64,000 bases of DNA, taken from positions 1 to 64,000 of the forward strand of contig NZ_CABFMQ020000080.1 in assembly GCF_901905185.1 (NCBI RefSeq). Reading direction: 5' to 3'. Of this stretch, positions 55,862-64,000 are shown piece by piece (position 1 is the first letter of the stretch; every line of letters begins with the position of its first letter). Both the position numbers and the translations under genes were made by a program. The DNA is from Methylocella tundrae. GTDB lineage: Bacteria > Pseudomonadota > Alphaproteobacteria > Rhizobiales > Beijerinckiaceae. The notes beneath the pieces were generated by a model. It had not been told where the DNA came from. It saw only the letters and a program-made list of their open reading frames with translations, and did no database searches.

Positions 55862-56247
55862 CAGGGCGCAGCCAGAAGCGCGGCCGCGACTCGCCTTTTT
55901 TCACCGAGCAAAATGGAATAGGTGCGCGCGGCGGCGCCGGTTTGCATGGGCTCGGCCCTGATGCCCGCCGCGCGAAGACGCTGACGCAGAGCGGCGCTGA
56001 TCGGAACCATCTCCCGCCCCGTGCCGATCAGAAGATGCTCGATCAGGCCCGGCTTTTCAGCGAAGACGGGGCCGAGCGCCTCGATCGTAATGTCTGACGG
56101 GTCAATCGCGCTCCAGGCGTAAATGCCGGACGGCACGGCGAGGATCGCCCCGCGATGGGACATGCCGCCGAAGCGAAAGCCGCCGGCGCCGTAACCCTCG
56201 ATCACATGCGCGCCGGGAAGAAACCCGGCGTATTTCGCTTCGCTCAT
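55861..56247 (-). CDS. Mth938-domain protein, NDUFAF3-like
   Basis: A 128-residue protein of the Mth938 family (DUF498), which contains the human complex I assembly factor NDUFAF3. Seen: VIEGYGAGGFRFGGMSHRGAIL near the start, then HLLIGTGREMVPISAALRQRL and a short C-terminal domain. It follows secF by 24 bases and is coupled to the NDUFAF6-like gene, so a conserved Sec/complex-I block is apparent. Confidence 0.85.
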   Translation of the reverse strand: MSEAKYAGFLPGAHVIEGYGAGGFRFGGMSHRGAILAVPSGIYAWSAIDPSDITIEALGPVFAEKPGLIEHLLIGTGREMVPISAALRQRLRAAGIRAEPMQTGAAARTYSILLGEKRRVAAALLAAP

Positions 56248-56270
56248 GCTTGGCTCCCAAGAGAGCGCGT

Positions 56271-57236
56271 TCAGGATTTTGCGGCCGAGGTCCTTGCGAG
56301 CTTGCCGCCCGGCGTCGGCTCGGCGCCGACGGTCTCACTGCGCAGGCCAAGGTAAATCAGCATCGGCGAGCAGATGAAAACAGACGAATAGGTGGCGACA
56401 AAGATGCCCCAGATCATCGCGATCGAGAAGGAGCGAATCACCTGCCCGCCGAAAACAACGAGCGAGAACAGCGCGAGGAACACCGTCGTCGCCGTCATGA
56501 TCGTTCTTGGCAGCACCGCATTGACCGAGACGTCGATCAGTTCGTCGGTCGGCATCTTGCGATATTTGCGCATCATTTCGCGAATGCGGTCGAGCACGAC
56601 GACGGTCTCGTTCAAAGAATAGCCGACGATGGTCAAGATCGCGGCGATCGACGTCGTATTGAACTCGAGCCGGGTCAGGGAGAAAAAGCCGACCGTCAGC
56701 AGAAGGTCATGCATGGTCGCGATGATCGCCCCGACCGCGAACTGCCATTCGAAGCGGAACCAGAGGTAACAGAGCACGGCGATGATCGAGAGCACGACGC
56801 CAAGCGTGCCGGACTGCACGAGTTCGCCTGAAACGCGCGGGCCGACGACCTCAACGCGCCGGAAATCATAATCATTGCCAATCGCGGCCCTGATGCGCGC
56901 GATCGCCGCCTCCTGCGCCGCGGCGTCGCCCTTCTCATCGTGCTGCACGCCGAAGCGCAAGGTGACGTCCGACGGCGAGCCGAATCCCTGCACCTCGACG
57001 TCGCCGACATTCATCTTTTCGGCGACCGCGCGGAGATGGGCGATGTCGGCGACGCCGGTCTTGGCGCGCAGCTCGATCAGCGTGCCGCCCGAAAAATCGA
57101 TGCCGAAATTCATGCCGAGCGTCAGGAACAGCACGACGGAAATGATCGAGAGCACGGCCGAGAAGGGGTAGCTCACGCGCCGGAAGCGCATGAAGGGGAA
57201 TTTTGTGTTCTCTGGCGCAAGGCGCAGAAGTTTCAT
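56271..57236 (-). CDS. secF: Protein translocase subunit SecF
   Basis: RND-fold partner of SecD, pulling secreted proteins through the Sec channel using proton motive force. The 321-residue protein starts with LLRLAPENTKFPFMRFRRVS, has NFGIDFSGGTLIE, the first large periplasmic loop, and five further hydrophobic segments with GYSLNETVVVLDRIRE and SFSIAMIWGIFVATYSSVF. Follows secD. Confidence 0.96.
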   Translation of the reverse strand: MKLLRLAPENTKFPFMRFRRVSYPFSAVLSIISVVLFLTLGMNFGIDFSGGTLIELRAKTGVADIAHLRAVAEKMNVGDVEVQGFGSPSDVTLRFGVQHDEKGDAAAQEAAIARIRAAIGNDYDFRRVEVVGPRVSGELVQSGTLGVVLSIIAVLCYLWFRFEWQFAVGAIIATMHDLLLTVGFFSLTRLEFNTTSIAAILTIVGYSLNETVVVLDRIREMMRKYRKMPTDELIDVSVNAVLPRTIMTATTVFLALFSLVVFGGQVIRSFSIAMIWGIFVATYSSVFICSPMLIYLGLRSETVGAEPTPGGKLARTSAAKS

Positions 57237-57364
57237 GCCAAAATGCCTTATGCCTTGCTGTCCCGGATTGACCGGGCGATCATTCGAATCATGGTTTAGC
57301 GGCTTTATCTATTCGTCCGTCCAGCATGGGCCTGGCCAAAGCCCCGGCTTCTCGGGCCGAGGCG

Positions 57365-58963
57365 CTAGATGGGCAGGCGCACCGGCCGTTTGTAGCGATA
57401 CCACAAGGTAATCATCATGCGCGTCATCGTCACCGCTGTCACGATGGTCGTCAAAATACCGAGCGCCAGCGATACGGCAAAGCCGCGCACGGGCCCCGAT
57501 CCCAGAAAATAGAGAATCGCGGCGGCGACGAACATGGTGACGTTGGAATCGACGATGGTGGCGAAGGCGCGGTTGAATCCGGCGTCGAGCGCGGAGACGA
57601 TCGAACGCCCCATATGAGCCTCCTCACGAATACGCTCGTAGATCAGCACGTTGGAATCGACCGCCATGCCGATGGTCAGCACAATGCCCGCTATGCCCGG
57701 CAGCGTCAGCGTCGCGCCCAAAAGGACGAGGCCGGCGAAAATAAACGCGATATGGACGAGCAGCGCGATATTGGCGAAAACGCCGAAGACGCCGTAGGTA
57801 ATCAGCATATAGAACGCGACGAGGCCGGCGCCGACATAGGCGGCGCGCTTGCCGGCGTCGATTGAATCCTGCCCCAGCCCCGGTCCGACGGTGCGCTCCT
57901 CGACGATCGTGAGCTTGGCCGGAAGCGCGCCGGCGCGCAACAAAATCGCCAGATTATTCGCCGATTCGACGGTGAAATGGCCGGAGATCTGACCTGACCC
58001 GCCGGTAATCGGCCCAAGGATGCGCGGCGCGGAAATGACCTTTCCGTCGAGTACGATGGCGAAAGGCCGGCCGACGTTTTCGGAAGTGACCTCGCCAAAG
58101 CGCTGGCCGCCCCGAATGTTGAAGCGGAAATTGACCACCGGCTCCTGCGTGCGGCTATCGAAGCCCGGCTGCGCGTCGGTCAGGTCTTCGCCCTGGACCA
58201 TCACGCGCTTTTCGACGGGCAGCTTGCTTCCCGGCCTGTCGACCTCGTCGAGCATTTCCGTCTCGGACGGATCGGCGCCCGGTTCGCCGACAAGGCGGAA
58301 CTCGAGCTTCGCGGTCGTGCCGAGAATATCCTTGAGCTTGCTGGTGTCCTGCAGGCCCGGCACCTCGACCAGGACGCGATCATCGCCCTGGCGCTGGATG
58401 TTCGGCTCGGTGGTGCCGAGCGCATCGACGCGGCGGCGCAGAACCTCGATCGACTGCTCGACGGCGCGGCGGACCTTGGCCTTTATGCCGGCGTCGGTCA
58501 CCGTGAACTGAACAAGGCCGTCGCTATTCTGCGTGATGTCGAACACGGACGCGCCGGGTCCGGTCGTCAGCCCGGCGCTGGCCGGGGTCGTCAACTGCCG
58601 CAGTTTCGGCATGACCTTTTCGCGCTCGGCCGGATCGGGGATGCGCACCTGCACGCCGCGCGGCAGCACGCCGATGCCGCCCGAAATCGAGACTTTTTCA
58701 TCGCGCAGCACGCGACGCACGCTATCGCGCAGGTTTTCGACCATCGTCTTGACGACCGACGAACTGTCGACCTCGAGGAGGACATGCGAGCCGCCCTGAA
58801 GATCAAGGCCAAGCACGATGGCGCGCGCCGGAACCCATTTCGGCAAATGCGAAATCAGCGCGGCGCGCGTATCCGGGGCAAGCAGGCTCGGCACGATCAC
58901 GAGAATCGCGAACGCCGTCATGGCCAGGATGGAGACGATCTTCCAAGTCGCGAAACGCAGCAT
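57365..58963 (-). CDS. secD: Protein translocase subunit SecD
   Basis: The 532-residue SecD has an N-terminal TM (WKIVSILAMTAFAILVIVPSL), the LGLDLQGGSHVLLEVD motif, a long periplasmic head (VEVPGLQDTSKLKDILG), and C-terminal TMs with IGMAVDSNVLIYERIREE. A fused SecDF is not present; secF is separate, 128 bases downstream. Confidence 0.97.
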   Translation of the reverse strand: MLRFATWKIVSILAMTAFAILVIVPSLLAPDTRAALISHLPKWVPARAIVLGLDLQGGSHVLLEVDSSSVVKTMVENLRDSVRRVLRDEKVSISGGIGVLPRGVQVRIPDPAEREKVMPKLRQLTTPASAGLTTGPGASVFDITQNSDGLVQFTVTDAGIKAKVRRAVEQSIEVLRRRVDALGTTEPNIQRQGDDRVLVEVPGLQDTSKLKDILGTTAKLEFRLVGEPGADPSETEMLDEVDRPGSKLPVEKRVMVQGEDLTDAQPGFDSRTQEPVVNFRFNIRGGQRFGEVTSENVGRPFAIVLDGKVISAPRILGPITGGSGQISGHFTVESANNLAILLRAGALPAKLTIVEERTVGPGLGQDSIDAGKRAAYVGAGLVAFYMLITYGVFGVFANIALLVHIAFIFAGLVLLGATLTLPGIAGIVLTIGMAVDSNVLIYERIREEAHMGRSIVSALDAGFNRAFATIVDSNVTMFVAAAILYFLGSGPVRGFAVSLALGILTTIVTAVTMTRMMITLWYRYKRPVRLPI

Positions 58964-59042
58964 GGCGTTGAAAAATATCCGAAAGTTTGGGCGCCAGGGA
59001 CGCCGTTAAAAGAGCGGGGCTAGGGCGATGATCGCGGCGCGG

Positions 59043-59381
59043 TCAGGCTTGTTCCTTGACGGGTTCGCCCTTGGAGCGCACATCGGTGATGAGGGAGCGC
59101 ACGACCCGCACCCGTACATTCGGCGCGATTTCAAGTTCGACCTCGGCGTCATCGACGACTTTGGTAACTTTGCCGATCAGGCCGCCCGAAGTCACGACGC
59201 TGTCGCCGCGCCGCACGTTCTTGATCAGATCAGCGTGTTCGCGCGCGCGCTTCTGCTGCGGCCGCATGATCAGGAAATACATGATGACGAGGATCAGCGC
59301 GAAGGGAATAAGCTGCACGATCAGGTCCGTCGGTCCGCCGGCCGCACCGCCGACGGCTTGGGCGAAAGCAGGTGTAAACAC
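59043..59381 (-). CDS. yajC: Preprotein translocase subunit YajC
   Basis: A 112-residue protein with one TM (LIVQLIPFALILVIMYFLIMRPQQKR) and the conserved cytoplasmic RGDSVVTSGGLIGKVTKV domain. First gene of the yajC-secD-secF operon; it binds SecDF and YidC. Confidence 0.95.
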   Translation of the reverse strand: MFTPAFAQAVGGAAGGPTDLIVQLIPFALILVIMYFLIMRPQQKRAREHADLIKNVRRGDSVVTSGGLIGKVTKVVDDAEVELEIAPNVRVRVVRSLITDVRSKGEPVKEQA

Positions 59382-59681
59382 GTTCCCCTCTCCTCAAAAA
59401 TGTGCGCGCCCGAGCATCCGGCCTTTAAGCGCGGGCGGACTATAGCGAGTGCCGGAATGAAAGCAATGGCGCCTGCGGCCGTCATAAAAAAGGGCGCGTT
59501 CCGGCGTGGCGGCGCGCCTTGAGCAAAGTCGGCGATCATAACAAATCCGCGACAGGCCGGAATGCGCTGGCGAGGCTCGGGCAATCATGCTGTAAAGCGG
59601 CAAGGCTTGCGCATGTGCTCCGTCTTGCGGGCGCGGCGCATGACGTCGATCCGCTATGAACTTCAAAGATGATCCATCACA
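59382..59681. other. Divergent intergenic region between yajC and the DUF815 gene
   Basis: Exactly 300 bases. Both transcripts start from here. No clear promoter hexamers, hairpins or riboswitch were recognised. Confidence 0.4.
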
Positions 59682-60584
59682 ATGACCAGCACCGAAAAGC
59701 CCATGTCCTTTGCCGCCGATCCACGCTCCACCGAGGCGCTGGAGCGGATCGCGGCGGCGCTGGAAAAGCTCGTCCCCGCCCCGCCCGCTCCAATCGATCT
59801 GGACGCCGCAGACGCATTCGTCTTTTCGGCGAGCGCGCCGCACCTGCAGCCGGTGCGCCAGGTCAACCGCGTCGACATGGCGCTGCTGCGCGGCATCGAC
59901 CGGCTGCGCGATATTCTGACCGACAACACCGAGCGCTTCGCAAAGGGCCTTCCCGCCAATAACGCTCTTTTATGGGGCGCGCGGGGCATGGGAAAATCCT
60001 CGCTGGTGAAAGCCGCTCACGCCAGCGTTAACGGGCGATTGACGCCCGCCAATGGCTTCAGGCCGCTGAAACTCATTGAGATCCACCGCGAGGACATCGA
60101 CAGCCTGCCGGCGCTGATGGCGCTGGTGCGTGAGACGCCCTATCGCTTCGTCGTGTTCTGCGATGATCTTTCGTTCGACGCCGCCGACACAAATTACAAA
60201 TCGCTGAAAGCTGTGCTCGAAGGCGGCATCGAAGGGCGCCCCCCCAACGTCCTTTTTTATGCGACCTCCAACCGGCGGCACATTCTGTCGCGGGACATGG
60301 TCGAAAATGAGCGTGGCACAGCGATCAATCCCGGCGAAGCGGTAGAGGAAAAGGTGTCGCTCTCCGACCGTTTCGGCCTGTGGCTCGGCTTCCACGCCTG
60401 CTCCCAGGCCGATTATCTTGCGATGGTCTTTGGTTACGCGGACCATTTTGGGCTGGCGAAGGATCGCGAAGCCATTGAGCGGGAAGCGCTCGAATGGGCG
60501 ATTACGCGCGGCGCGCGATCCGGGCGCACCGCCTGGCAATATATTCAGGACCTCGCCGGACGGCTCGGCAAGGTCATCGGGTGA
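59682..60584 (+). CDS. DUF815 AAA-type ATPase
   Basis: A 300-residue P-loop ATPase of the DUF815 family. Walker A GARGMGKSS near residue 105, Walker B VVFCDDLSF, sensor-like ATSNRRHILSRDM, then an AAA lid (SDRFGLWLGFHACSQADYL). Function unknown. Start ATG 59682 (MTSTEKP) or 59703 (MSFAADP). It converges with dusA. Confidence 0.88.
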   Translation: MTSTEKPMSFAADPRSTEALERIAAALEKLVPAPPAPIDLDAADAFVFSASAPHLQPVRQVNRVDMALLRGIDRLRDILTDNTERFAKGLPANNALLWGARGMGKSSLVKAAHASVNGRLTPANGFRPLKLIEIHREDIDSLPALMALVRETPYRFVVFCDDLSFDAADTNYKSLKAVLEGGIEGRPPNVLFYATSNRRHILSRDMVENERGTAINPGEAVEEKVSLSDRFGLWLGFHACSQADYLAMVFGYADHFGLAKDREAIEREALEWAITRGARSGRTAWQYIQDLAGRLGKVIG

Positions 60585-60598
60585 AGGCGGGCTGCGCC

Positions 60599-61600
60599 TC
60601 AGGCCGCTTCGTTCAGGGGGCGCCGGCGCGGATCTATATGGACAAGCGCCGCGCGTAAAACCCGCGCATCGGCGCCAGGCTTGACCGCTTCCGTCGAGAG
60701 GTGACGCCGCCACGCGCGGGCCCCGGGCCTTCCGTTGAAAAGGCCGAGGACATGCCGCGTCATGGCGTTGAGCGGAACCCCCTCCGCGAGCCGCGCCTCG
60801 ACATAGGGAACAAAGGCCAAAATCGCCTGCTCCGCGTCACTGAAAGGCGCCTCTTCGCCGAAAAACAGCGGATCGACCGCCAGCAGCAGCGCCGGGTCCT
60901 GATAGGCGGCGCGGCCGACCATCACGCCATCGACGAAATCGAGCTCAGCACGCATCTGGTCGAGCGTCGCAAGCCCCCCATTGATCGCGATCGGCACATG
61001 CGGAAAACGCTGCTTCAGCGCATGGACCAAAGCATAATCAAGAGGCGGAACATGCCGGTTGTCTTTAGGCGACAGGCCCGTCAGCCATGCTTTCCGCGCA
61101 TGGACGATCAGCGCGTCGGCTCCTGCGGCGATGACGACCTCCGCCAACGCGCCGAGCGCCTCCGCCGGCTCCTGATCGTCGACGCCAATGCGGCATTTGA
61201 CCGTCACCGGAATGGAAACTTGCGCCTTCATGGCGGCGACGCAATCGCCGACCAGCGCCGGCTCGCGCATCAGGCAGGCGCCGAAAGCGCCGTTCTGCAC
61301 GCGCTCGGAGGGGCAGCCGACATTGAGATTGATCTCGTCGTAGCCGAAATCGGCGCAAATCCGCGCCGATTGCGCAAGATGCGCGGGGTCGGAGCCGCCA
61401 AGCTGCACGGCCACCTGATGCTCGGCGCCGTCGAAGCCGAGCAGGCGCTCGCGCTGACCATGCAGCACCGCCGCGGTCGTCACCATCTCCGTATAAAGCC
61501 GCGCGCGTCTCGACAAAAGGCGATGGAAAAACCGGCAATGACGGTCGGTCCAATCCATCATAGGCGCCACGGCAAATCTATGTGCTTGATATTGCTTCAT
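60599..61600 (-). CDS. dusA: tRNA-dihydrouridine(20/20a) synthase
   Basis: FMN enzyme reducing U20/U20a in tRNA D-loops. The 333-residue protein has RFAVAPMMDWTDRHCRFF (residues 8-25), EMVTTAAVLHG, LQLGG-type VAVQLGGSDP, the catalytic Cys in NVGCPSERVQNGAFGA, and IAINGGL. A decayed integrase starts immediately on the other side of its 5' end, and the 5' end of dusA is a known integration site. Confidence 0.95.
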   Translation of the reverse strand: MKQYQAHRFAVAPMMDWTDRHCRFFHRLLSRRARLYTEMVTTAAVLHGQRERLLGFDGAEHQVAVQLGGSDPAHLAQSARICADFGYDEINLNVGCPSERVQNGAFGACLMREPALVGDCVAAMKAQVSIPVTVKCRIGVDDQEPAEALGALAEVVIAAGADALIVHARKAWLTGLSPKDNRHVPPLDYALVHALKQRFPHVPIAINGGLATLDQMRAELDFVDGVMVGRAAYQDPALLLAVDPLFFGEEAPFSDAEQAILAFVPYVEARLAEGVPLNAMTRHVLGLFNGRPGARAWRRHLSTEAVKPGADARVLRAALVHIDPRRRPLNEAA

Positions 61601-61602
61601 TT

Positions 61603-62655
61603 TTTCAGTACTATCAGATCGTTAGGTCCTGGCGAGTCCAAATTCGTCGCAAGGGACGTTATGCAAGCGAGACGTTTCTGCGGCGTGAGGACGCCCGGCG
61701 CTGGGCTCTGGAAGCGGAGGTCCAAGCCGACCGCGGCGAGACGCCCTCAAGCTCGCGGGTAGCCAGGGTCAAAACCTTCGGCGAATTGATCGACCTCCAT
61801 ATGGAGGATATGGCGGCGGTGGGCAAGACGCCCCTCCAGTCGAAGGCCGCGACCCTCGACCTGCTGCAGCGCGAACCTGGCAAATGCAGGATTTCTTCCC
61901 TGGACCGCGAAAGATTGATCCGATTTGGGCGCGAGCGTGCCGATCAAGGCGCCGGCCCCATCAGTTGGGCATCGATATCGGGACGATCAAGCTGATCTTG
62001 TCGCATGCGGCAGCGATCCATGGTCTTGAAATTCGCGTCGAGCCTGTCGATCTCGCGCGCCTTGCGCTGAAGCGCCTTGGTCTCATCGGCAAAGGAATAG
62101 AGCGCGACCGCCGCCCGACGCAGGATGAGTTGGCGCGGCTGATTGCACACTTCGATGGCAATCCAAGACAGCTCATTCCCGTTGGCTCGATCATTCGCTT
62201 CGCGGTCGCGACGGCGATGCGCCAGGATGAAATTTGCCGGGCTCAATAGTCCGACGTCGACCCGCGAACTCGAATGCTGCTGATTCGGGACCGGAAGGAT
62301 CCGCAACAAGAAGGGCAATCACCAGCGCATTCCGCTGTTCGCCGCTGCTGGCTATGACGCATGGGAAATTATCGACGAGCAGCGCAATCGGCGCAGCAAC
62401 GAATGCGATCGCATTTTTCCGTATAATGGAAAATCAGTTGGCACGGCTTTTCGTCGAGGCTGCGTGGAGCTCAACATCGAAGATCTTCACTTTCATGACT
62501 TGCGCCACGAAGGAACGAGCCGATTGTTCGAGGCTGGCTTCACGATCGAGCAAGTCGCGCTTGTGACCGGACACAAGGACTGGAAAATGCTGAAACGCTA
62601 CACGCACCTGAAGCCGGAATCGCTCCATGCTTTGGCCGCCTCCCGCGTGGCATGA
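61603..62655 (+). pseudogene. Decayed tyrosine recombinase (phage/island integrase)
   Basis: Translation in three frames gives a complete integrase body in fragments. Part 1 (to 61995): SWRVQIRRKGRYASETF and the core-binding domain; its natural N-terminus is missing where it abuts dusA. Near 61960 the frame shifts; part 2 contains IIRFAVATAMRQDEIC with the first catalytic Arg. A TAG at 62247-62249 replaces an expected Trp codon (RAQ-stop-SDVDP). Near 62303 the frame shifts again; part 3 has HDLRHEG, GHKDWKMLKRYTH with His, Arg, His and the Tyr. So one nonsense and two frameshift lesions. Nine bases after its stop lies a tRNA-Gly fragment. Confidence 0.88.
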
Positions 62656-62663
62656 CGTCCAGG

Positions 62664-62712
62664 AACCTTGCCAAGGTTGGGGTCGAGGGTTCGAATCCCT
62701 TCGCCCGCTCCA
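62664..62712 (+). other. 3' fragment of a tRNA-Gly(GCC) gene, putative attachment site
   Basis: The segment contains the anticodon arm AACCTTGCCAAGGTT with GCC anticodon, the variable region, the T arm GAGGGTTCGAATCCCTTC and the 3' acceptor strand CGCCCGCTCCA, matching tRNA-Gly(GCC) from its anticodon stem to the CCA end. The 5' acceptor and D arm are absent: the bases before are the end of the integrase gene. This is the structure left when an element integrates at a tRNA 3' end (attL/attR). An intact copy is not in this window. Confidence 0.8.
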
Positions 62713-62740
62713 ATTTCTCTCAAGGAAATCAAAGCGATAA

Positions 62741-62762
62741 AAGCGGCCCTTCGGGGTCGCTT
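62741..62762. terminator. Hairpin after the tRNA fragment
   Basis: AAGCGGCCC pairs with GGGGTCGCTT over a short loop, with two G-T or mismatched positions, followed by CTGCTT. A weak terminator-like structure, perhaps that of the original tRNA-Gly transcript. Confidence 0.3.
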
Positions 62763-63025
62763 CTGCTTACATTGTCTCCGATGCCTCTCAATGTAAGCAC
62801 TGTGTAAGCAGATTGAGGGCGAAATCTGGCGTAGGTTGGAAGCTCCACTTCCTCGCAGCCCATTCGCGCTGGCAGTTCGGCGACCGCTTGGCGCCGACAG
62901 TCGATGGCGTTCACCATATCCAGGAGGCTGAGGTCCATGTACCTGGACGAAAGCCGGCCGAACTTGAAGCGGCTGCATGACGGGCGGCATCAGAAGCGTC
63001 AGAAAATGAAGCGACGCGCCCGTCC

Positions 63026-64000
63026 TCAGACTCGCTCCAGCGCGATCGCTACGCCCTGCCCGACGCCGATGCACATGGTCGAAAGCGAGCGCCTGCCGCC
63101 GCCGATCTTCAGCTCTAGCGCCGCCGCGCCGGTGATGCGCGCGCCTGACATGCCGAGCGGATGGCCAAGGGCAATGGCGCCGCCATTCGGATTGACACGC
63201 GGATCGTCCTCGGCGACGCCGAGATCGCGCAGAACGGCGAGGCCCTGAGAGGCAAGGCCTCGTTGAGCTCGATCACATCGAAATCCACCTGCGTCAGCCC
63301 CAGCCGCATCATCAGCTTCTTCGATGCCGGCGCCGGACCCATGCCCATAATCCGCGGCGGCACGCCGGCCGTTGCCCCGCCCAGCACGCGGGCGATGGGA
63401 GAAAGCCCATATTTCGCCGCGCTCGCCTCGTCGGCAAGGATGAGTGTGGCGGCGCCGTCGTTGACGCCCGACGCGTTGCCGGCCGTCACCGTACCACCCT
63501 TGCGAAAAGGGGTCGGCAGCTTTGCCAGCGCCTCGAGCGTCGTCGCGCGGGGATGTTCGTCGCGCGCCACGATGAGCGGTTCGCCCTTGCGCTGCGGGAT
63601 CGTCACTGGCGTGATCTCTTTCGCAAGCCGGCCGCTCTCCTGCGCGGCCGCGGCCTTGGTCTGAGAGCGCAAGGCGAAAGCGTCCTGATCCGCGCGGCTA
63701 ACGCCAAAATCCTCGGCGACGTTCTCGCCGGTCTCTGGCATCGAATCCACGCTATATTGCGCTTTGAGCAGCGGGTTCACGAAGCGCCAGCCAATAGTCG
63801 TGTCGTGAATTTCTGAATGGCGCGAGAAGGCGGCCTCGGCCTTTGGAATGACGAAGGGCGCGCGCGACATCGACTCAACCCCGCCCGCGATTACAAGCTC
63901 TGCTTCGCCCGCCTTGATGGCGCGCGCGCCTGTGATCACCGCATCCATCCCCGAGCCGCACAGCCTGTTGATCGTCGTGCCCGTGACGCCGAACGGCAGG
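63026..64000 (-). pseudogene. Acetyl-CoA acyltransferase (PcaF/PaaJ-type thiolase), frameshifted and cut by window end
   Basis: The 3-oxoadipyl-CoA thiolase type: INRLCGSGMDAV (active Cys), AGGVESMSRAPFV, TIGWRFVNPL, DSMPETGENVAEDF, TAGNASGVNDGAAT and DVIELNEA. After NEA the frame breaks: the expected AFASQGLAVLRDLG, RVNPNGGAIALGHPLGMSGARI and CIGVGQGVAIALERV are in another frame ending at 63026-63028. One base is missing at about 63253/63254 (AACGAGGCCTTGCC instead of ..TTCGCC). It is a fresh pseudogene or sequencing error. Start lies beyond 64000. Role would be aromatic or phenylacetate/adipate breakdown. Confidence 0.9.

Noticed and set aside
62664..62712. Complete tRNA gene
   Set aside because: Only the part from the anticodon arm to CCA is present; the 5' acceptor and D arm are missing.
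62598..63074. 158-codon minus-strand frame across the tRNA fragment
   Set aside because: It crosses the integrase end and the tRNA fragment; composition is non-coding and no homologue is evident.

Overview
The window is high-GC DNA from an alphaproteobacterium of the order Hyphomicrobiales (Rhizobiales). The surE-pcm-nlpD-like block, the fdxA-carD pair, the Hsp20/DUF1150 pair, EipB and the yajC-secD-secF operon all fit this order. Protein flavour, a monocarboxylate/Na+ symporter with its DUF3311 partner, a DUF3280-type protein and pyruvate carboxylase suggest Beijerinckiaceae (Methylocella-like), but family and genus are inference. Almost all of the window is ordinary chromosome, densely packed with genes.

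Layout. 1-4.1 kb: a 5'-truncated S10 carboxypeptidase, a hairpin repeat, and cobT and cobS (lower-ligand attachment in cobalamin synthesis) flanking a tiny secreted protein. 4.1-7 kb: surE, pcm and a degenerate LysM/M23 lipoprotein. 7.1-10.8 kb: EipB, RidA, a glycerophosphodiesterase, a Spy-like periplasmic protein and a DUF3280-type protein. 10.9-14.9 kb: three co-directional genes that look like a sphingolipid module (alpha-oxoamine synthase, GNAT-type acyltransferase, DES1-like desaturase). 15.3-18.9 kb: a tight three-gene unit of unknown role (TelA-like, one-TM protein, coiled-coil with Gly-rich tail). 18.9-29 kb: pyruvate carboxylase, an SNase-like protein, an M48 lipoprotein, the DUF3311/MctP transporter, and an FAD monooxygenase. 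29-36.8 kb: a penicillin-binding DD-carboxypeptidase, a COG0523 GTPase, an S4 protein, FdxA, a CarD protein with a very long N-terminal extension, Hsp20, DUF1150, and a 25-residue membrane protein behind a perfect EcfG-type promoter. 36.8-45 kb: tadA, an rluB-type gene with a long tail, rsmD, a fasciclin protein, purD, an LprI/DUF3298 protein, mutL. 45.4-47 kb: a secreted, cysteine-rich thaumatin-like protein, the most accessory-looking gene here. 47.3-59.4 kb: an M16 peptidase pair, a secreted protein, lspA, ileS, and the yajC-secD-secF operon ending in homologues of the mitochondrial complex I assembly factors NDUFAF3 and NDUFAF6. 59.7-64 kb: a DUF815 ATPase, dusA, a decayed tyrosine integrase ending beside the 3' part of a tRNA-Gly(GCC), and a frameshifted PcaF-type thiolase that leaves the window.

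The best leads are the sphingolipid-like module with a eukaryote-type desaturase, the bacterial thaumatin-like protein, the 15.3-18.9 kb unit, the EcfG-promoted microprotein, the CarD extension, and a roughly 117-bp two-hairpin repeat present in two near-identical copies and one degenerate copy. No CRISPR array, rRNA, complete tRNA or intact insertion sequence was seen.
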